Assembly (NCBI GenBank): GCA_000827495.1
Contig: KN817521.1
Location: 806,001-870,000 of the forward strand
Direction of reading: 5' to 3'
Length of the DNA: 64,000 nucleotides
DNA from: Hypholoma sublateritium FD-334 SS-4
Lineage: Eukaryota > Basidiomycota > Agaricomycetes > Agaricales > Strophariaceae
The translations under genes and the position numbers were made by a program. Shown here piece after piece: positions 11,701-24,649 of the stretch. The notes under the pieces are model-generated. The model did not search any database. It had not been told where the DNA came from and saw only the letters and a list, made by a program, of their open reading frames with translations. The first letter of the stretch is position 1; every line of letters starts with the position of its first letter.

Positions 11701-13615
11701 TGTACGGTAGCCTTGCCAACAATATCCCTGAGCGGGGTGGTGCCGCACTGGTCCGCCAAAAAAAGCTCCTGTGGATGGGCAAGCTCCCCAATAAAAGTTT
11801 GCGATCCATGATTGAACCACTGGATATGAGCTACTTGGTTCTCCATAACAAAGTACAAAATCCTTGCAAACCTATATAGGATCGAAGATAGATAAGCTAG
11901 GATTAATACATAAGAGATTCCAACATACCAAAAGTAATTGTGGACTTGATCATCTTCATCGAGCTGAGATTCCTCAGTAGGCATAGCGGCAACTTGGTCA
12001 CCAGGGACGATTACAACGTCTCCGATCTGCAAAACAGCGTTGATATCAAACGACTACAGGATCTGCGGACACCATACCTTGTATGGTATCTTGTCAATAG
12101 TCACTTCAGTGTAGTAATTGTTTCGCACGTTTACTTTATGGTTCTTGCTATAGTCAATTTTGGGTTTCTCTCGCCTGGTCATTTCAATCAGGTTCCAAAG
12201 CTGTTTGCGTGCTCTTTTACGATTCGCTTGAAGTACAGCCTTGTTGACGGGCGGCGGCGCACTCCCGACGACCTTGATCTCGTCACGAAAGTAGCCCACA
12301 GCGAGCTTGGCGATTCGTGGGGTAACACGCGTTGGGCCTTGGTTTTCGGCCTTGAGCACAGCCAAATCCACGTCGTGTCCTAACGCAAGTTTGAGGGGAA
12401 CTTTGACTCGTATTTGCTGCCTGCGTGTGGGACGGGAGCTCACTGGCCGATATGGTGCCCATGATAGGATATGCTTAATATATGGTGCAGCCAGCAGCTT
12501 TGATGAGTCGTGTTCATCGAGAATGATATCTCGAATGTCGAGAACCTAATAATTGATTCATATTGAAGACGTAGGTAAAGATTAGATTTATGGTGAGACA
12601 TACATTTTCACGAATGTCACCCTCGACGAAGGTCCGACCCAGCAAGGTCTTTGAGACAAACCGTTGAAGAAAATCGGGATAAAGTTCTTTCGGTTTTTGC
12701 GATGCGTGCGAAATAACAATTTGTGCAATACGGTGAGGTGTACAAAAGTGCTGCCAATGTTCGCGGTATTGCTGGGACGGCGAGCGCAAGATGTACCACG
12801 CATACTGCGTTTCAATGTAAAAAGGGCTGAGCAAGATAATAATCAGAAGTAATATTCATCAATGTGAATCAGACATATGCCACCGAAAGTACCACTCACT
12901 CGGTCTCCACCGCATAATTAATTGTGAACCTTAATATCGCAGTTAACCTCACACGCAGAGGTTGGACCTCCTGAGCATCATCATCCTGCCCGTCGTCCTC
13001 ATCGTTTTCATAATACGAGGACACCATACCCGCAGCTTCGAACTGCCGGTCCACGCCGTCGTCGCGCTCCAACGCGTCGAGCATAACCATCTCGCAACTA
13101 TGTTTCGGGTCAAAGATCGCAAAGTCGTCCAGAACGCGGATGGGCTTCTGGTCATCCGTGTCGTCCTCGAAGAGCTCTTCGCTGTCGTTCTCGCCGTGTA
13201 TCACAAGGTTCGCGTTCTCTACCACTTCTTTCGTACGGCCCTCTGGCTTTCGATAGCGCTGAGCTATGAACAAGAAAATGGAAAAATAGTTAGCATATTA
13301 TCAGGTGAAAACGCGTAGTTCCTACCTTTCGGCAACTGTCTTCGCTTTGGCGTCTGCACAATATATTAGTTCGCGTGGCTGAAACAGGCGGCCCCTGGAA
13401 GCACATACTCCCAAGTCAATGTCCACGACCGCCTTCCTCTTCCCAAGTGACGTGGATGTCGCGTTAGATGCCACAGATGGACTTCGCGAGTCTGGGGGGC
13501 CGGAGGCGTTTGACCGTTCCCCCGCACGATCCGAGTCGCTGCCTCGCGCCTCGAACTCGTCGGGAAACGATATCGCGAAGGGGTCTGGTCTTACCTTTCT
13601 GCTATATCGTGACAT
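8792..13615 (-). CDS. DNMT1: DNA (cytosine-5) methyltransferase, Dnmt1 type (RFD, BAH, BAH, MTase)
   Basis: Transfers methyl groups from S-adenosylmethionine to cytosine C5 in nuclear DNA; Dnmt1-type enzymes maintain methylation after replication. Order of spliced domains: basic N-terminus (MSRYSRKVRPDPF); replication-foci domain with IRVLDDFAIFDPKHS and SPFYIETQYAWYILRSPS; first BAH (GDVVIVPGD, YFWY...RILYFVM); second BAH (GGKTYHYEDFVLYRAEKG); then catalytic motifs I (TLDLFGGVGAFSRGL), IV (GFPCQSHS, with the PC codon split by an intron), VI (FENVPGF), VIII (QAGHYGTPQRRVRFFIVAA), IX (RELARSQGFPDNF) and X (RQIGNAVPLQIGHALGREL). The C-terminus is an acidic tail with DSDDEDEA. The catalytic PCQ cysteine and ENV are intact, so it looks active. 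The ATG at 13615 is the first in frame with the N-terminal exon; introns then give DLG-TPKRRQLPKAQRYRKPEG. About 15 exons; edges approximate. Confidence 0.93.
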
Positions 13616-14451
13616 GTTGAATGGGTTCGACTTGAAGGTGGCAGTTCGAGTCGGAGTCAAAAGTAAGTGAGCAACGCTTATAGATTTCAGAAGATTGCGG
13701 CTGAGTGAGTTGAGGGGCCAATAGCTGTTGCTTCGAACTTCGAAGTGAAATGATGCCGCCGGCCCGCTTGAAGTATGTACTGCGTGACGTACATTGGACG
13801 TATCCATGTGCATAATCTAAAGAGTTTGAATTTGAAGTCTGTTTGAAGCGGAACAGTCATTTATGTCATTTCAAGAGCAAAAAACACGGTCAAGTCGCGT
13901 CGTATATTCATTCGTTGACCTTCGATATCAGCATCATGTTCTAAAACTAGGTATTTGTAAATAAGATCCTCCAACCCTCGACCAGGAAAGTTGGATAGAA
14001 TAAAATATCACTTCTTGAGTACATAATGGAGACGGCCTTCGAATTCTTTTGGGGAAAAAGTAGTATGATGGTTTGTCGATCAGGATTCGCCAGCCTCGAG
14101 ATGGTTGCGAGTAGTTGGTGTCGAATAGAGACCGTCGAAACCAGATCGAGAAGGCTTTGGACGCGGGTGTTCCACCATCGGAAAACGGTATATATTGTTG
14201 GAAATACGGTCCACGAAAATAGAAGGCACACAACCGAAATGCGCACACGAGAGTGCCGATGGCGGACGGAAAAAGAGAAATCAAGGGCGGTCAAGAAAAG
14301 AAGGAATAGTCGCGTTTGAAGAACAGAATGATAGTCCAGAAGCAGAGTGCCCAACGTATTATAAGGAACAACCGAAAAGAAGATAAGAGAAACGGAATAG
14401 CAAGAATGGGATAATCGAAAAAATTTCGAGGTGGGTGTGAATATCAATAAT
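13616..14451. other. intergenic between methyltransferase and HOG1
   Basis: Upstream region of the methyltransferase gene plus the 3' flank of HOG1. A minus-strand open frame covering much of 13934-14447 has no recognisable motif and unlikely composition. No RNA gene or repeat recognised. Confidence 0.5.
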
Positions 14452-16189
<1,738 letters not shown>

Positions 16190-16540
16190 TGGAGTGGGGA
16201 AGAGGGGGGATGGCGGTCAAGAGCAAAGGACGGTCTGCTTTTCAAGTAAGTCGGTCACAGGTCTTCGCCTACATCATTTTGTCTCATTTCAGTCTTCTTC
16301 TCTCTCCATCACCCTCTGTTCTCTTCTTCTCTCATTCCGCCTATCATCTGTCCTGGGTTACCCCCAGCACTGCCCTCGGGTATTTTGGGATGTCGAGCTC
16401 GCCGTGTAGCGCATCGAACAGGGCTTTGAGCTGTGGAGAAGCTATGACGCAATGGATTTGATTGGACCCTTGTGCGAAAATGCAGGCGATGGCACTGGTG
16501 CCATCACGCGCGCGTCGCACATCTCTTCGATTGTCCAAAC
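16190..16540. promoter_or_regulatory. shared upstream region of HOG1 and MCR1
   Basis: The only intergenic DNA between two divergently transcribed genes, so it should hold both promoters. It is pyrimidine-rich near 16255-16340 on the plus strand. No clear TATA box was found for either gene; the promoter role is inferred from position. Confidence 0.5.
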
Positions 16541-17907
16541 ATGCTCAGATCCTCCCTCCGCGCCTCAGTAAAGGTAATCATCCATTCCACCTTTCCGCTG
16601 CCACCTGCTGATTATCAAAATTCAGGCTGTCGCATCTGTCCGGTCCTACACGACTGCGCCCACCGCGTCGAAGTCGAAGCTCCCATTCATTTTCCTTGGC
16701 GTCGGCGTCGCGTCTGCTGCCGGTTACGTTTACCTCGACCGCGCTGCACCAGCGCCAATTAAACCCAAGCAGGAAAAGAGTCCTCTTGACCCCCAGAACT
16801 TCGTTGACTTCAAGCTAAAGAAGATCATTCCCTACAATCACAACTCTGCGAGGTTAGTCTTCCCATCCTTCCCGAAGTCTTCCGCTGACACATAAATTTT
16901 TCTAGTTTTGTATTCGAGTTACCCAACGATGAGGTCTCTCTCATCCCAGTTGCTTCGTGTCTCGTCGTAAAAGCCAGCGACCCCGAAGCCCTCAAAGATG
17001 GCAAGGGAAAACCCGTCATTCGTCCTTACACCCCAGTCAGCGCGCCCGATGCCCCCGGCGAGCTGACTCTACTTGTAAAGCGCTACGACAACGGCAACAT
17101 GTCCAAACATATTCATGCCCTCAAAGTGCGTCCTGACTAACGCCTTGACGAATCATGCTGACGCCATCAACGACGCGCATTAGGAAGGGGACACACTCTC
17201 ATTTAAAGGCCCAATCTCCAAATTCCCTTACCAAGGTAATATACAGTTATTTTCGTCAGTTATACAGGATAGCCTAACCTCGCAATAGCCAATGAGTTTG
17301 ATGAAGTCGCCCTGATTGGAGGAGGAAGTGGAATGTACGTTGAATGTGCTCTCACCGCCGGGGACTGTAAACTTATTTTTACTTGCACAGCACTCCTCTC
17401 TACCAAATCTTGACCCACGCACTGTCAGACAAGAATAACACGACCAAGTTTAAACTCATTTACTCTAACGTCACCGAAAAGGACATTCTCCTCCGCGAGG
17501 AATTTGATGCGCTTAAGGCCAAGTACCCCAAAACGTTTGATGCTGTATACCTCATCGACAAGCCCACGGAGGGCTGGAAGGGGTCTGTCGGATATATCAC
17601 TGCCGATGTCATCAAGAAAAATGTAGGCTCCGCTGATTTGAAAGAGAAGGTCAAGATCTTCGTTTGCGGCAAGTTTTTCTATTCTTGGTTTTGGGAAAGA
17701 GATGATAACTGTTGTTTCCTATCGTAAGGTCCTCCACCGCAAGTGGCTTCTATTGCTGGGAAGAAAGCCGGCATGAAACAAGGCGAGATTGGCGGAATTC
17801 TCAAGGAGCTCGGGTACACCGAGGAACAGGTATGTACTTGCTCAGAATTGTGCCGAAGACAGGTATTCATCCAAACCTATTTGTTTCCACAGGTCTTCAA
17901 ATTCTAG
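16541..17907 (+). CDS. MCR1: mitochondrial NADH-cytochrome b5 reductase
   Basis: FAD enzyme passing electrons from NADH to cytochrome b5, held in the mitochondrial outer membrane/intermembrane space. Residues 1-30 form an Arg/Ser-rich presequence (MLRSSLRASVK, then AVASVRSYTT), followed by a hydrophobic anchor FIFLGVGVASAAGYVYL. Then come the FAD motif RPYTPVSAPD with GELTLLVKRYDNG, the flavin/NADH motif GGGSGITPLYQI, and the NADH-binding CGPPPQVASI. The C-terminus is ELGYTEEQVFKF, giving the usual family length near 320-340. The CGPPPQ codons are only restored if the intron at 17669-17728 starts with GC (GCAAGT) instead of GT. The last exon is very short (after 17892) and ends at the TAG at 17905-17907. 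Confidence 0.95.
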
Positions 17908-19523
17908 GAAAATTACCCAAGAACGCGGATATACATGACCTCGTTGTTGTGCTAATATTTTTATTGCTCTGTAAATCTACCTCGCTTCAATATAGGCATA
18001 CAGCTTCCAAGTCACGTCGTCTGAGGGAAATCAAGAAGACTCGGCGCAGCAAGTTAGTGGCTTTTCCTGCGTCATTGAACAACAAGTCCTTCCTAAGCTA
18101 GAAGGCGATGAACTGAATGAGCCTCTTGATCACCATTTTCTAATTTCCATGAATAACTTGGGCCAATCGCTCGATGTGCGCTCGGATCTATGGCTCTATC
18201 GATGATGATGTCAATACAGGTCATACCGCAGCACTCGACAGTCGCACTTAACCGCAAACCGGGTGATATGATGTGATAGTAGTGCGTTCGACGTTGTTCG
18301 ACGTCATCCATCTATCGGCACCTGATAAATGCTGATGAAAGTTCTATGAAATCAGTCTTGACATAGCTTTGTTTTCCGAATTGTGAAGATCACCCATAAT
18401 TGGTCTTATTCTTGTCAATGGCACGTTGTCGGGATGTGGAGTATCTGGAAGCATTCTGCGGCAACATCGCAAGATAAATTATGTGACGTTTGCGCTTTAT
18501 GTTTTTCTTCTCGCCCGGAATGTTGACGTGAGAGTGCATCTTCACAGGTTCGTGCTATTTGTGGGTTTGACGAACATGAAATTGTACGTATAATGCACTT
18601 CCCGGAAGATACAAATGCAAGTCTGGTATTAGGTGATATCCCCCCAAAGCTACTACCGCGTTGCAATACATCTTGAACCAAATATCTGCAGGTAGGTCAT
18701 TGAAGGTTATTGAGAGCGTGTGATTTGGCAAGATGAAGTCTCCAATAACAAACCTCAGCTGCGGAGCCGATATATTGGCAACTGAGTTTCGGCACCTTGA
18801 GTCTGGTACCACAACCAAGAATGAACAAAGAGATACTCATACACATGCGCGGCAGGTTATTATAGAGAGACTTGACCTCGGTAGCATTTGTTGTAGCTGG
18901 CAGTGCGTTACCAACAAGCGCTGAGAGAGTCCTCGCCTGCACTGGGATGAAGATCTTTCGAAGTGTGTCTTCATGTGAGTCCCGCCGTCTCCGGCTGCGT
19001 TGTTGTTCAAATCTTATCACTGATGAATTATCTGGTATCTGGAAATCAATGATGAGTGCTTTGTTAACCAATGATTAACCTAACGGTAATAGATGAGCGA
19101 TCATTGGTGCAGGGAAGTGAAATCAAAATTGCCTTGTTCTTTCAGCGTTCACAGGATCTTAGCAAGGGAGCCACACACCTTGCTTATTCCCGGTCAAAAC
19201 GTCGCCACTGATGCATGGCTCACCGCCACTCCGCTCCGCTTGCTCGTGATTGGATGAGTATAGGCTCCCGAGCGCCTTGTTCCGTACAGGAACCGGACAG
19301 CCACTCCAAACTTGAAAGTCCCCTTGGCGACAAGCGCCCACTAGGCCTGGGGTGGTATAGCATCAGCGCCGAAACAGGAGCCCATACGCGAGGGGGCCAT
19401 CATCCATATGGGCGTCCTACTTACCGAAGCGTACATAAGGGCCCGCCCGCCGAGCAACTCAAGGACAACCGCCACCTCCACCGCCAACGGCTCCCCCTCG
19501 GCCGGTGTCCAGATCCCCGCGCC
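17908..19523. other. long spacer, no confident gene
   Basis: About 1.6 kb between MCR1 and the metacaspase gene. Minus-strand open segments near 18415-19071 are bounded by plausible splice signals and can be strung into short peptides, but I could not obtain a continuous frame or a recognised domain. It may hold a decayed or fast-evolving gene. The last 300 bp is GC-rich and should contain the metacaspase promoter. Confidence 0.4.
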
Positions 19524-21988
19524 ATGTCCGCACCCACGCTCGCAAGCTCCAGCCCCAGCCCGATCCTCCGCGCCCTCGCGCGCCTGCGCCTCGACGGCGC
19601 CCTCCGCCTCGCCGCCCGCTTCGCGGGCCTCCGTGCGCTGTGCGCACGCGCCTTCGGCTCCTTCGTCCGGAACGCCCTGCGGCGCGTACGCGAGGCGCTG
19701 TACGGCCGCCCGCGCCGCCGCGCGCTGCTCGTCGGGATCCAGAACGTCGCGGAGCTGCCCCCGCCCGCTGCAGGCGCCGCGGATGCGGGGGCGCTGTACC
19801 CCGGGCGCCCGCGCGCGGGGCACAAGAAGCGCCCGAAGCACCCGAAGTACCCCGGGCACGCGGCGGTGAAGACGAAGGCGCAGGCGGCGGTGGGGGAGGG
19901 GGGCCTGAAGGGCCCGCACCACGATGTGGAGGCCATGCGCCGGGTGCTGGTCGGTGCGTGTTTGGGTGTTTGGGGTGCTGGGGTGTTGCTCATCCGCGTT
20001 TGCAGAGAAGTACGGGTACCACCCGGACGACATCGTCGCCCTCGTCGACGACGATAGTGCGGCGCATCTGCAGCCGACGCGGGATAACATCGTACGTTGC
20101 TGTGTGCTGCTCGTGTGATTCGTCTCTCATCGCGGCTTTTTTTATCCAGCTTGCGCAGATGAAGCTCCTTGTCGCGGACGCGCGTGATGGTGATAGGTTG
20201 TTCTTCCACTGTCAGTAGTCAGCCGTTGCCTTTCCCCGCACCCGCGGGCGCCCATCTATCAGATGTGCTTATTGTACTTATAATTGCACGTAGATGCCGG
20301 CCATGCAGATCAGGAAGTCACGGACGACCCCGACGAGGAGGACGGGAAAAACGAACGTGCGCGCTCTTTGTTTCTTTCGGATGATGGGAGGTTGCTGATC
20401 GACGGCGATGATGGCAGTCATTATTAGCTGTGATGGGTACGGCATCATGGATAATGTGCGTTTCGCGTTGGATGTATTCGGGCGCGCGATGCTCAATTTT
20501 TTTTTGGCGCAGGTGCTCAAGGAGCTACTGGTCGAGCCGCTGAAAAGCATCAAGTGCAAGCTCACGGTAAATTATATTTCCAGTGTTTAGTGAGTATATT
20601 TGACGAGGATATTGAATTACTAGGCGGTGTTCGATTGCTGCCACTCCGCCTCTCTGCTCGGTGCGTATTTTTTGCCATCTTTTCCAGTGTGCAGACGCTG
20701 ATGATAGCATTTGTAGACCTGCCGCACAGTCACTGCAACGACGTGTATGTGCCGTGGATGAACAAGGGGAGGAGACGGACGAAGACGATGTGGGCGAATC
20801 GTGCGTCTCCTATGGAATATACTGGAATGCGAGAGTGCTGATTTTATTTTACCTTATACTTGCAGACCGCCGCGAAGCTGGTAAGGCACACCGCATATCA
20901 TCAAGTGCACGCGGACGCTGATTGACTTCAAAATTGCAGACATGTTCATCCCACTGCAGTCCCCCGTCCCCATCGCAGCGCCCGACTTCAGCGCTATAAT
21001 CCCACACGCCTACGCCGCCCCCTCAGACGGCGCGCCGGCGCGCAGGACGTCGTCGACCAAGTCCTCCGGGCTGAGCATCGACATCGAGCAGTGCTACCCC
21101 TCGCCGCCGCCCTCCGTCTCCTCGCGCGCGCCGAGCTACGCCGGGTCCGAGACGGCGTTCGCGATCAAGGTCGTCGACGCGTCGCCGCCGCCGGAGCTGC
21201 AGGCCTTCGGTGGTAGCAGCGGCGGCGACGGCGACGGCGGCGAAGACTGGGTCGGCCTGGCGTCGCCGGGGAAGTTCACGAACTCGCCCGCGGTGGTGCA
21301 CCCGTATTGCACGGGGCTGTGCCGCAAGGACCCGCTGCTGCAGCTCCTGGGCGGGGCGGCGGAGATGCAAGCCGATGTGGTGAGTCGTCCGCTTTCGCGG
21401 ATCGTCGGTGCATTGGTGAACTGACTGTGGGGCTAGATATGCATCTCGGCGTCGAAGGATGGCGAGCTCTCGTGGGAGGACGGCGAGGGCAGGTCGTTGA
21501 CGCAGGTGTGTGTCTCTTGAGCGGGCTTGTGGTCGGGCATAACTCACCCGCTGCTGCTACTTAGTACCTCGTGAGCAACCTCATGCGCAATCCGCGGCCG
21601 ACGCTGCGCAATCTCCTCACGTCCGTCAGGTAAGCCTTTCAACGAAAATTGGAGCGCCAGGCGCGTGTGCTAACTTGGAGACGCGTCGGCAGCCACGACA
21701 TCCACGGGTACTACGTGTCCGACCTGCACGGCAACGCGCGCTCGTACAAAAAGTCGGTCGAGAAGAAAGGGCTCCGAAATGACACGCCGATGGCGTCCGT
21801 GGTGGAGATGCACAACTTCCAGAACCCCCAGGTGCGTCCTTTTATTTTGTCCGTTGAGCGTGTTGGGCTGACCTGGTGGGTACGCAGTTGTCAAGCTTCC
21901 TGCCCCTGGTGAGTCCTTGTTTTGCAGTATGCTTGTACTCGCCGTCTCATTCCTTGCGCAGGACATGAAGCAGTGCTTCGACCCGTAG
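19524..21988 (+). CDS. metacaspase (peptidase family C14)
   Basis: Caspase-fold cysteine peptidase with Arg/Lys cleavage preference in characterised metacaspases, linked to stress and cell death. After an unusual Ala/Arg-rich leader of about 70 residues comes the fold: RRALLVGIQN, LKGPHHDVEAMRRVL, EKYGYHPDDIVALVDDD, then the histidine motif LFFHYAGHADQ (codons split by an intron) and the cysteine motif AVFDCCHSASLL. The downstream LDLPHSHCNDVYVPWMNKGRRR block and the end FQNPQLSSFLPLDMKQCFDP are as in mushroom type-I metacaspases. The catalytic His/Cys pair is present; the usual HYSGHG and DSCHSG are HYAGHA and DCCHSA here. About thirteen exons, some under 25 bp (HRREAD). A disordered Ser/Pro/Gly insert lies near residues 270-350. 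Codon usage is strongly GC-biased compared with MCR1. Confidence 0.88.
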
Positions 21989-22111
21989 ACGCAGGCGTTC
22001 TTTCGTTCGTTACTTCACTCTTTTGGATAGGTTGTGGACTCGTATGAAGCAGTTCTTCGTTCCGGTGCTATTCGTTCGTCGCATCACTCTTTTTCGTAGA
22101 TTGTGGACTTG
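21964..22111 (+). repeat. imperfect tandem duplication over the metacaspase stop
   Basis: Two adjacent units of about 70-80 bp. Unit 1 (from 21964) and unit 2 (from 22043) both begin ATGAAGCAG(T)(G/T)CTTCG, share CGTTCGT and TCACTCTTTT, and end in a TTGTGGACT block. Unit 1 includes the last codons and stop of the metacaspase; unit 2 lies in its 3' flank and no longer keeps the same reading. Confidence 0.7.
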
Positions 22112-22560
22112 CCATTCGATCTTTCCTGGATACGCTCATTTATACTGTACATCTATCTCATTTACTTACCATTGTATTATTTGCCCGAGGACACGCCTTG
22201 CATACCGTCATTCTTTTCTGTTACGCTATGTTGTTTTGTTACTGTTGTTTTCTTGGGATTGTAATCTTTGGGGTGGCCAAATTGTACAAGGACACTGTTG
22301 AAAATCAGTTGAAAATCAGTTCGAAGCCATGAACCACATTGGCATGAATGGAATTGGTTGCCTCGCTTCGACGACTGATTAGTTCAGAAAGGAAATTTCA
22401 AGATAAAGTGGATACAGTGTGGGAGGCAGTGCGTCCGGATTTGTCGAATAGTTTGTGCCGGAAAGGGAAGAGACGCGCTTCGGGCCAAAAGCGGACAAGG
22501 CAGGGGCCCAGTTTGGATGCTCCCTTGTACCCCGCCACGGACACTCCTCTGCGCTCGTCG

Positions 22561-22568
22561 TATATATA
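22561..22568 (+). promoter_or_regulatory. TATA box of the 64-aa gene
   Basis: A perfect TATATATA lies about 110 bp before the ATG at 22679, a spacing that fits a fungal TATA promoter with a short leader. Most other genes in the window lack such a box, which suggests regulated or high expression. Confidence 0.55.
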
Positions 22569-22678
22569 CTGGGCAGACAATGGGCAGAGAGGCATCGCGC
22601 CCCGCCATCATTGATCATTGTCTCCACTCTCGCGCATACCAAACACCAGACACCCGCGATTAGATTGGAGACAGCATC

Positions 22679-22873
22679 ATGCCCGCGTCACCCACCTTTG
22701 CCTTCTTCCCCACGGGCACCACGTCGCCCAACACGTTTGGCGGATTCTACCAAAACCCACGGGACCAACACAACATGTACGCCGCGTTCGGCTCGTCGAC
22801 GCGCGCCAACCAGGGCTCGCAGCCCGCGCAGGGGGGGAAATCGGTGCTCAAGCGCCTGCTGTGGCTGCTGTAA
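22679..22873 (+). CDS. small intronless protein of unknown function (64 aa)
   Basis: I do not recognise a family. The ATG at 22679 opens a single-exon frame of 64 codons ending TAA. The product begins MPASPTFAFFPTG, is rich in Phe, Asn, Gly and Ser in the middle, and ends in a short amphipathic basic/hydrophobic tail, SVLKRLLWLL. There is no signal peptide or full membrane helix; the tail might bind a membrane. Support for it being real: a consensus TATA box upstream, GC-biased codon usage like the flanking metacaspase and ING genes, and its place in an otherwise unexplained 1-kb gap between two plus-strand genes. Against: short length and no homology that I can verify. Confidence 0.5.
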   Translation: MPASPTFAFFPTGTTSPNTFGGFYQNPRDQHNMYAAFGSSTRANQGSQPAQGGKSVLKRLLWLL

Positions 22874-23033
22874 ACAACGGACAATGACCGATACCCAACA
22901 CTCCTTACATACCATTCCATTACTAGCATAGACACTGTATCCATAGCCAAGATTTGTAAAATTGCAATACCCGCGGGTGAAACTTGCTGTTGCGGGCCGG
23001 TGGCGCTGTTTTCGTGGCTTGCCTCTGCCCGCG

Positions 23034-24497
23034 ATGGAGGACAACGCTGCGTACTTGCTGCTGCTGCTGTCTGAGTACACACACACCCTCGACTCGCTCC
23101 CCATCGACCTCTCTCGCAACTTCGCCGACCTGCGCGAGCTCGATGCCGTCCTCTCGTCGTCCGTCTCGTCCATCACCGCAAAGATCACCAGCCTCACGGC
23201 CATGATCCAGGAGGGCCGCGCCTCCAAGGAGGACCGCCTCTGGCTGCTCACCGACATCGCGGAGGAGGCGCAGCGCCTGAAGCTCGGCGGCGAGGACAAG
23301 ATCCGCGTCGCCTGCCAGGCGGCGGACAACCTGAAGGCGCACGGGGCGCACCTGCGCGCCCTCGCCGGCTGCCTGCCCGGCTTCAACCCCGCGCTGCTGA
23401 ACCGCACGACCGTCTACCCCCACGTCTCCGAGCGCTCCTACATGCCCACCGCCACCATGGAGTCCGGCCGCCGCCGCCGCGGCGTCCTCGGCTCCATCAT
23501 GACCAACCCCGACCCCAGCCCCGCCAAGCGCAAGCGCGCCCCCCGCGACGACGACGCCGACGCCGGCGGCACCTACCGCACCCCCAAGAAGCCCGCCGGC
23601 GCCGACGGCCACCCCCGCGCCCGCCCGAACGCCCGCGCCAAAAAGTGTGTCCTCCTTTCTCCCCACGCAGCCCACTGACCAAGCCGCCCACCCACCCAGG
23701 GTCGTCGAGCGCCCCGCCTCGCCCGCCGACTCGCTCGTCTCCGTCACCTCCCACCTCCCCGCGCAGAACCACGCCCGCCACGGGAGCAGCGCCACCCATG
23801 CTCGGCCCCCCGCCAGTGCCGCACCCGGCAACCCCAAGCGCCGCGCCGGCGGCGGTGCAAACGCACACCGCAACCCGACGCCGCTCGCACACGAGGCGTA
23901 CCCCGCACACGACGCCCCGCACAACGCCCCGCGGCGCGGCGGGAACGACGCATACAACGGCCCGCCAGCCTCCGCGCACCCGTCGCTGCCGCCGCCGTTC
24001 CCCAACGCGCCTCACGCACCGGCGGCGTACGACGCGCACGGGCTGCCGTTGCAGGACTGGGGCATCCCGCACGCGGCGCAGCTCGAGGGCCCGGGGATGC
24101 CCGTCGCGCGCAGCGCGTCGATCCACTCGACGGCGACGGCGGCGCCCGTCACAGCCGCCGCCGCCGCCGCCGCCGCTGCTCAGGCTGCGGACGCAGGCGG
24201 CGACGGGGAGAACGACAACGACAACGACGACCGAACGTACTGTTTCTGCGACGGGGTGAGCTACGGCGAGATGATCGCGTGCGACGACGCGCGGTGCGAG
24301 CGCGAGTGGGTGCGTGGGCTTCTCATCTCATATCTTGTGTCTTCTGGCTCACAGTTGGCGTCAAGTTCCATCTGGCGTGCATTGGCCTTACAGTTCCACC
24401 GGACGGCACCTGGTTCTGCGAGGCGTGCAAGAACAAAAAGCCCGTCAAGCGCGCCGTGCGCGGCGGCAAGCGGCGGTCAGCCACCACCAAGGCCTGA
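23034..24497 (+). CDS. ING-family protein with C-terminal PHD finger
   Basis: ING proteins are subunits of histone acetyltransferase or deacetylase complexes (NuA4, NuA3, Rpd3 types) and read H3K4 methylation. The N-terminus is an ING-type coiled-coil block (YTHTLDSLPIDLSRNFADL, residues 13-90). A long disordered centre follows, rich in Pro, Ala and Arg, with a bipartite basic stretch (AKRKRAPRDDD) and an Ala run near residue 340. The C-terminal PHD finger has the C4-H-C3 order: YCFCDG, IACDDARCEREW, FHLACIG, WFCEACK, with the intron falling after REW; it ends in a basic tail KRAVRGGKRRS. Three exons; intron 1 splits a Lys codon after ARAK. The ATG at 23034 precedes the conserved block directly. 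Which complex it joins cannot be told from sequence. Confidence 0.88.
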
Positions 24498-24649
24498 GCC
24501 CCCTGCCTCCCGCCCCCGTTCCTCCTATGCTAATGGTATACCTCATTATTGTATTATTGACTGCTACTTATTACTCCCTTTCACGCTCGCCTACTTCTCT
24601 CTTATTCTCAGATCTATTTCCCCCAATTCACGTGTCCTGGTTATAATTT

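Noticed and set aside
13934..14447. 166-codon minus-strand frame
   Set aside because: Composition (Phe, Ser, Leu-rich) looks like untranslated DNA; no start context or domain.
18415..19071. minus-strand gene candidate
   Set aside because: Several splice-like sites exist, but every combination tried hit a stop or gave no recognisable protein.
19341..20209. minus-strand open frames of 250-260 codons
   Set aside because: Antisense to the metacaspase 5' end, which carries family motifs on the plus strand.
23497..24126. minus-strand open frames opposite the ING gene
   Set aside because: Low-complexity Arg/Gly translation, opposite the coding strand with a verified PHD finger.
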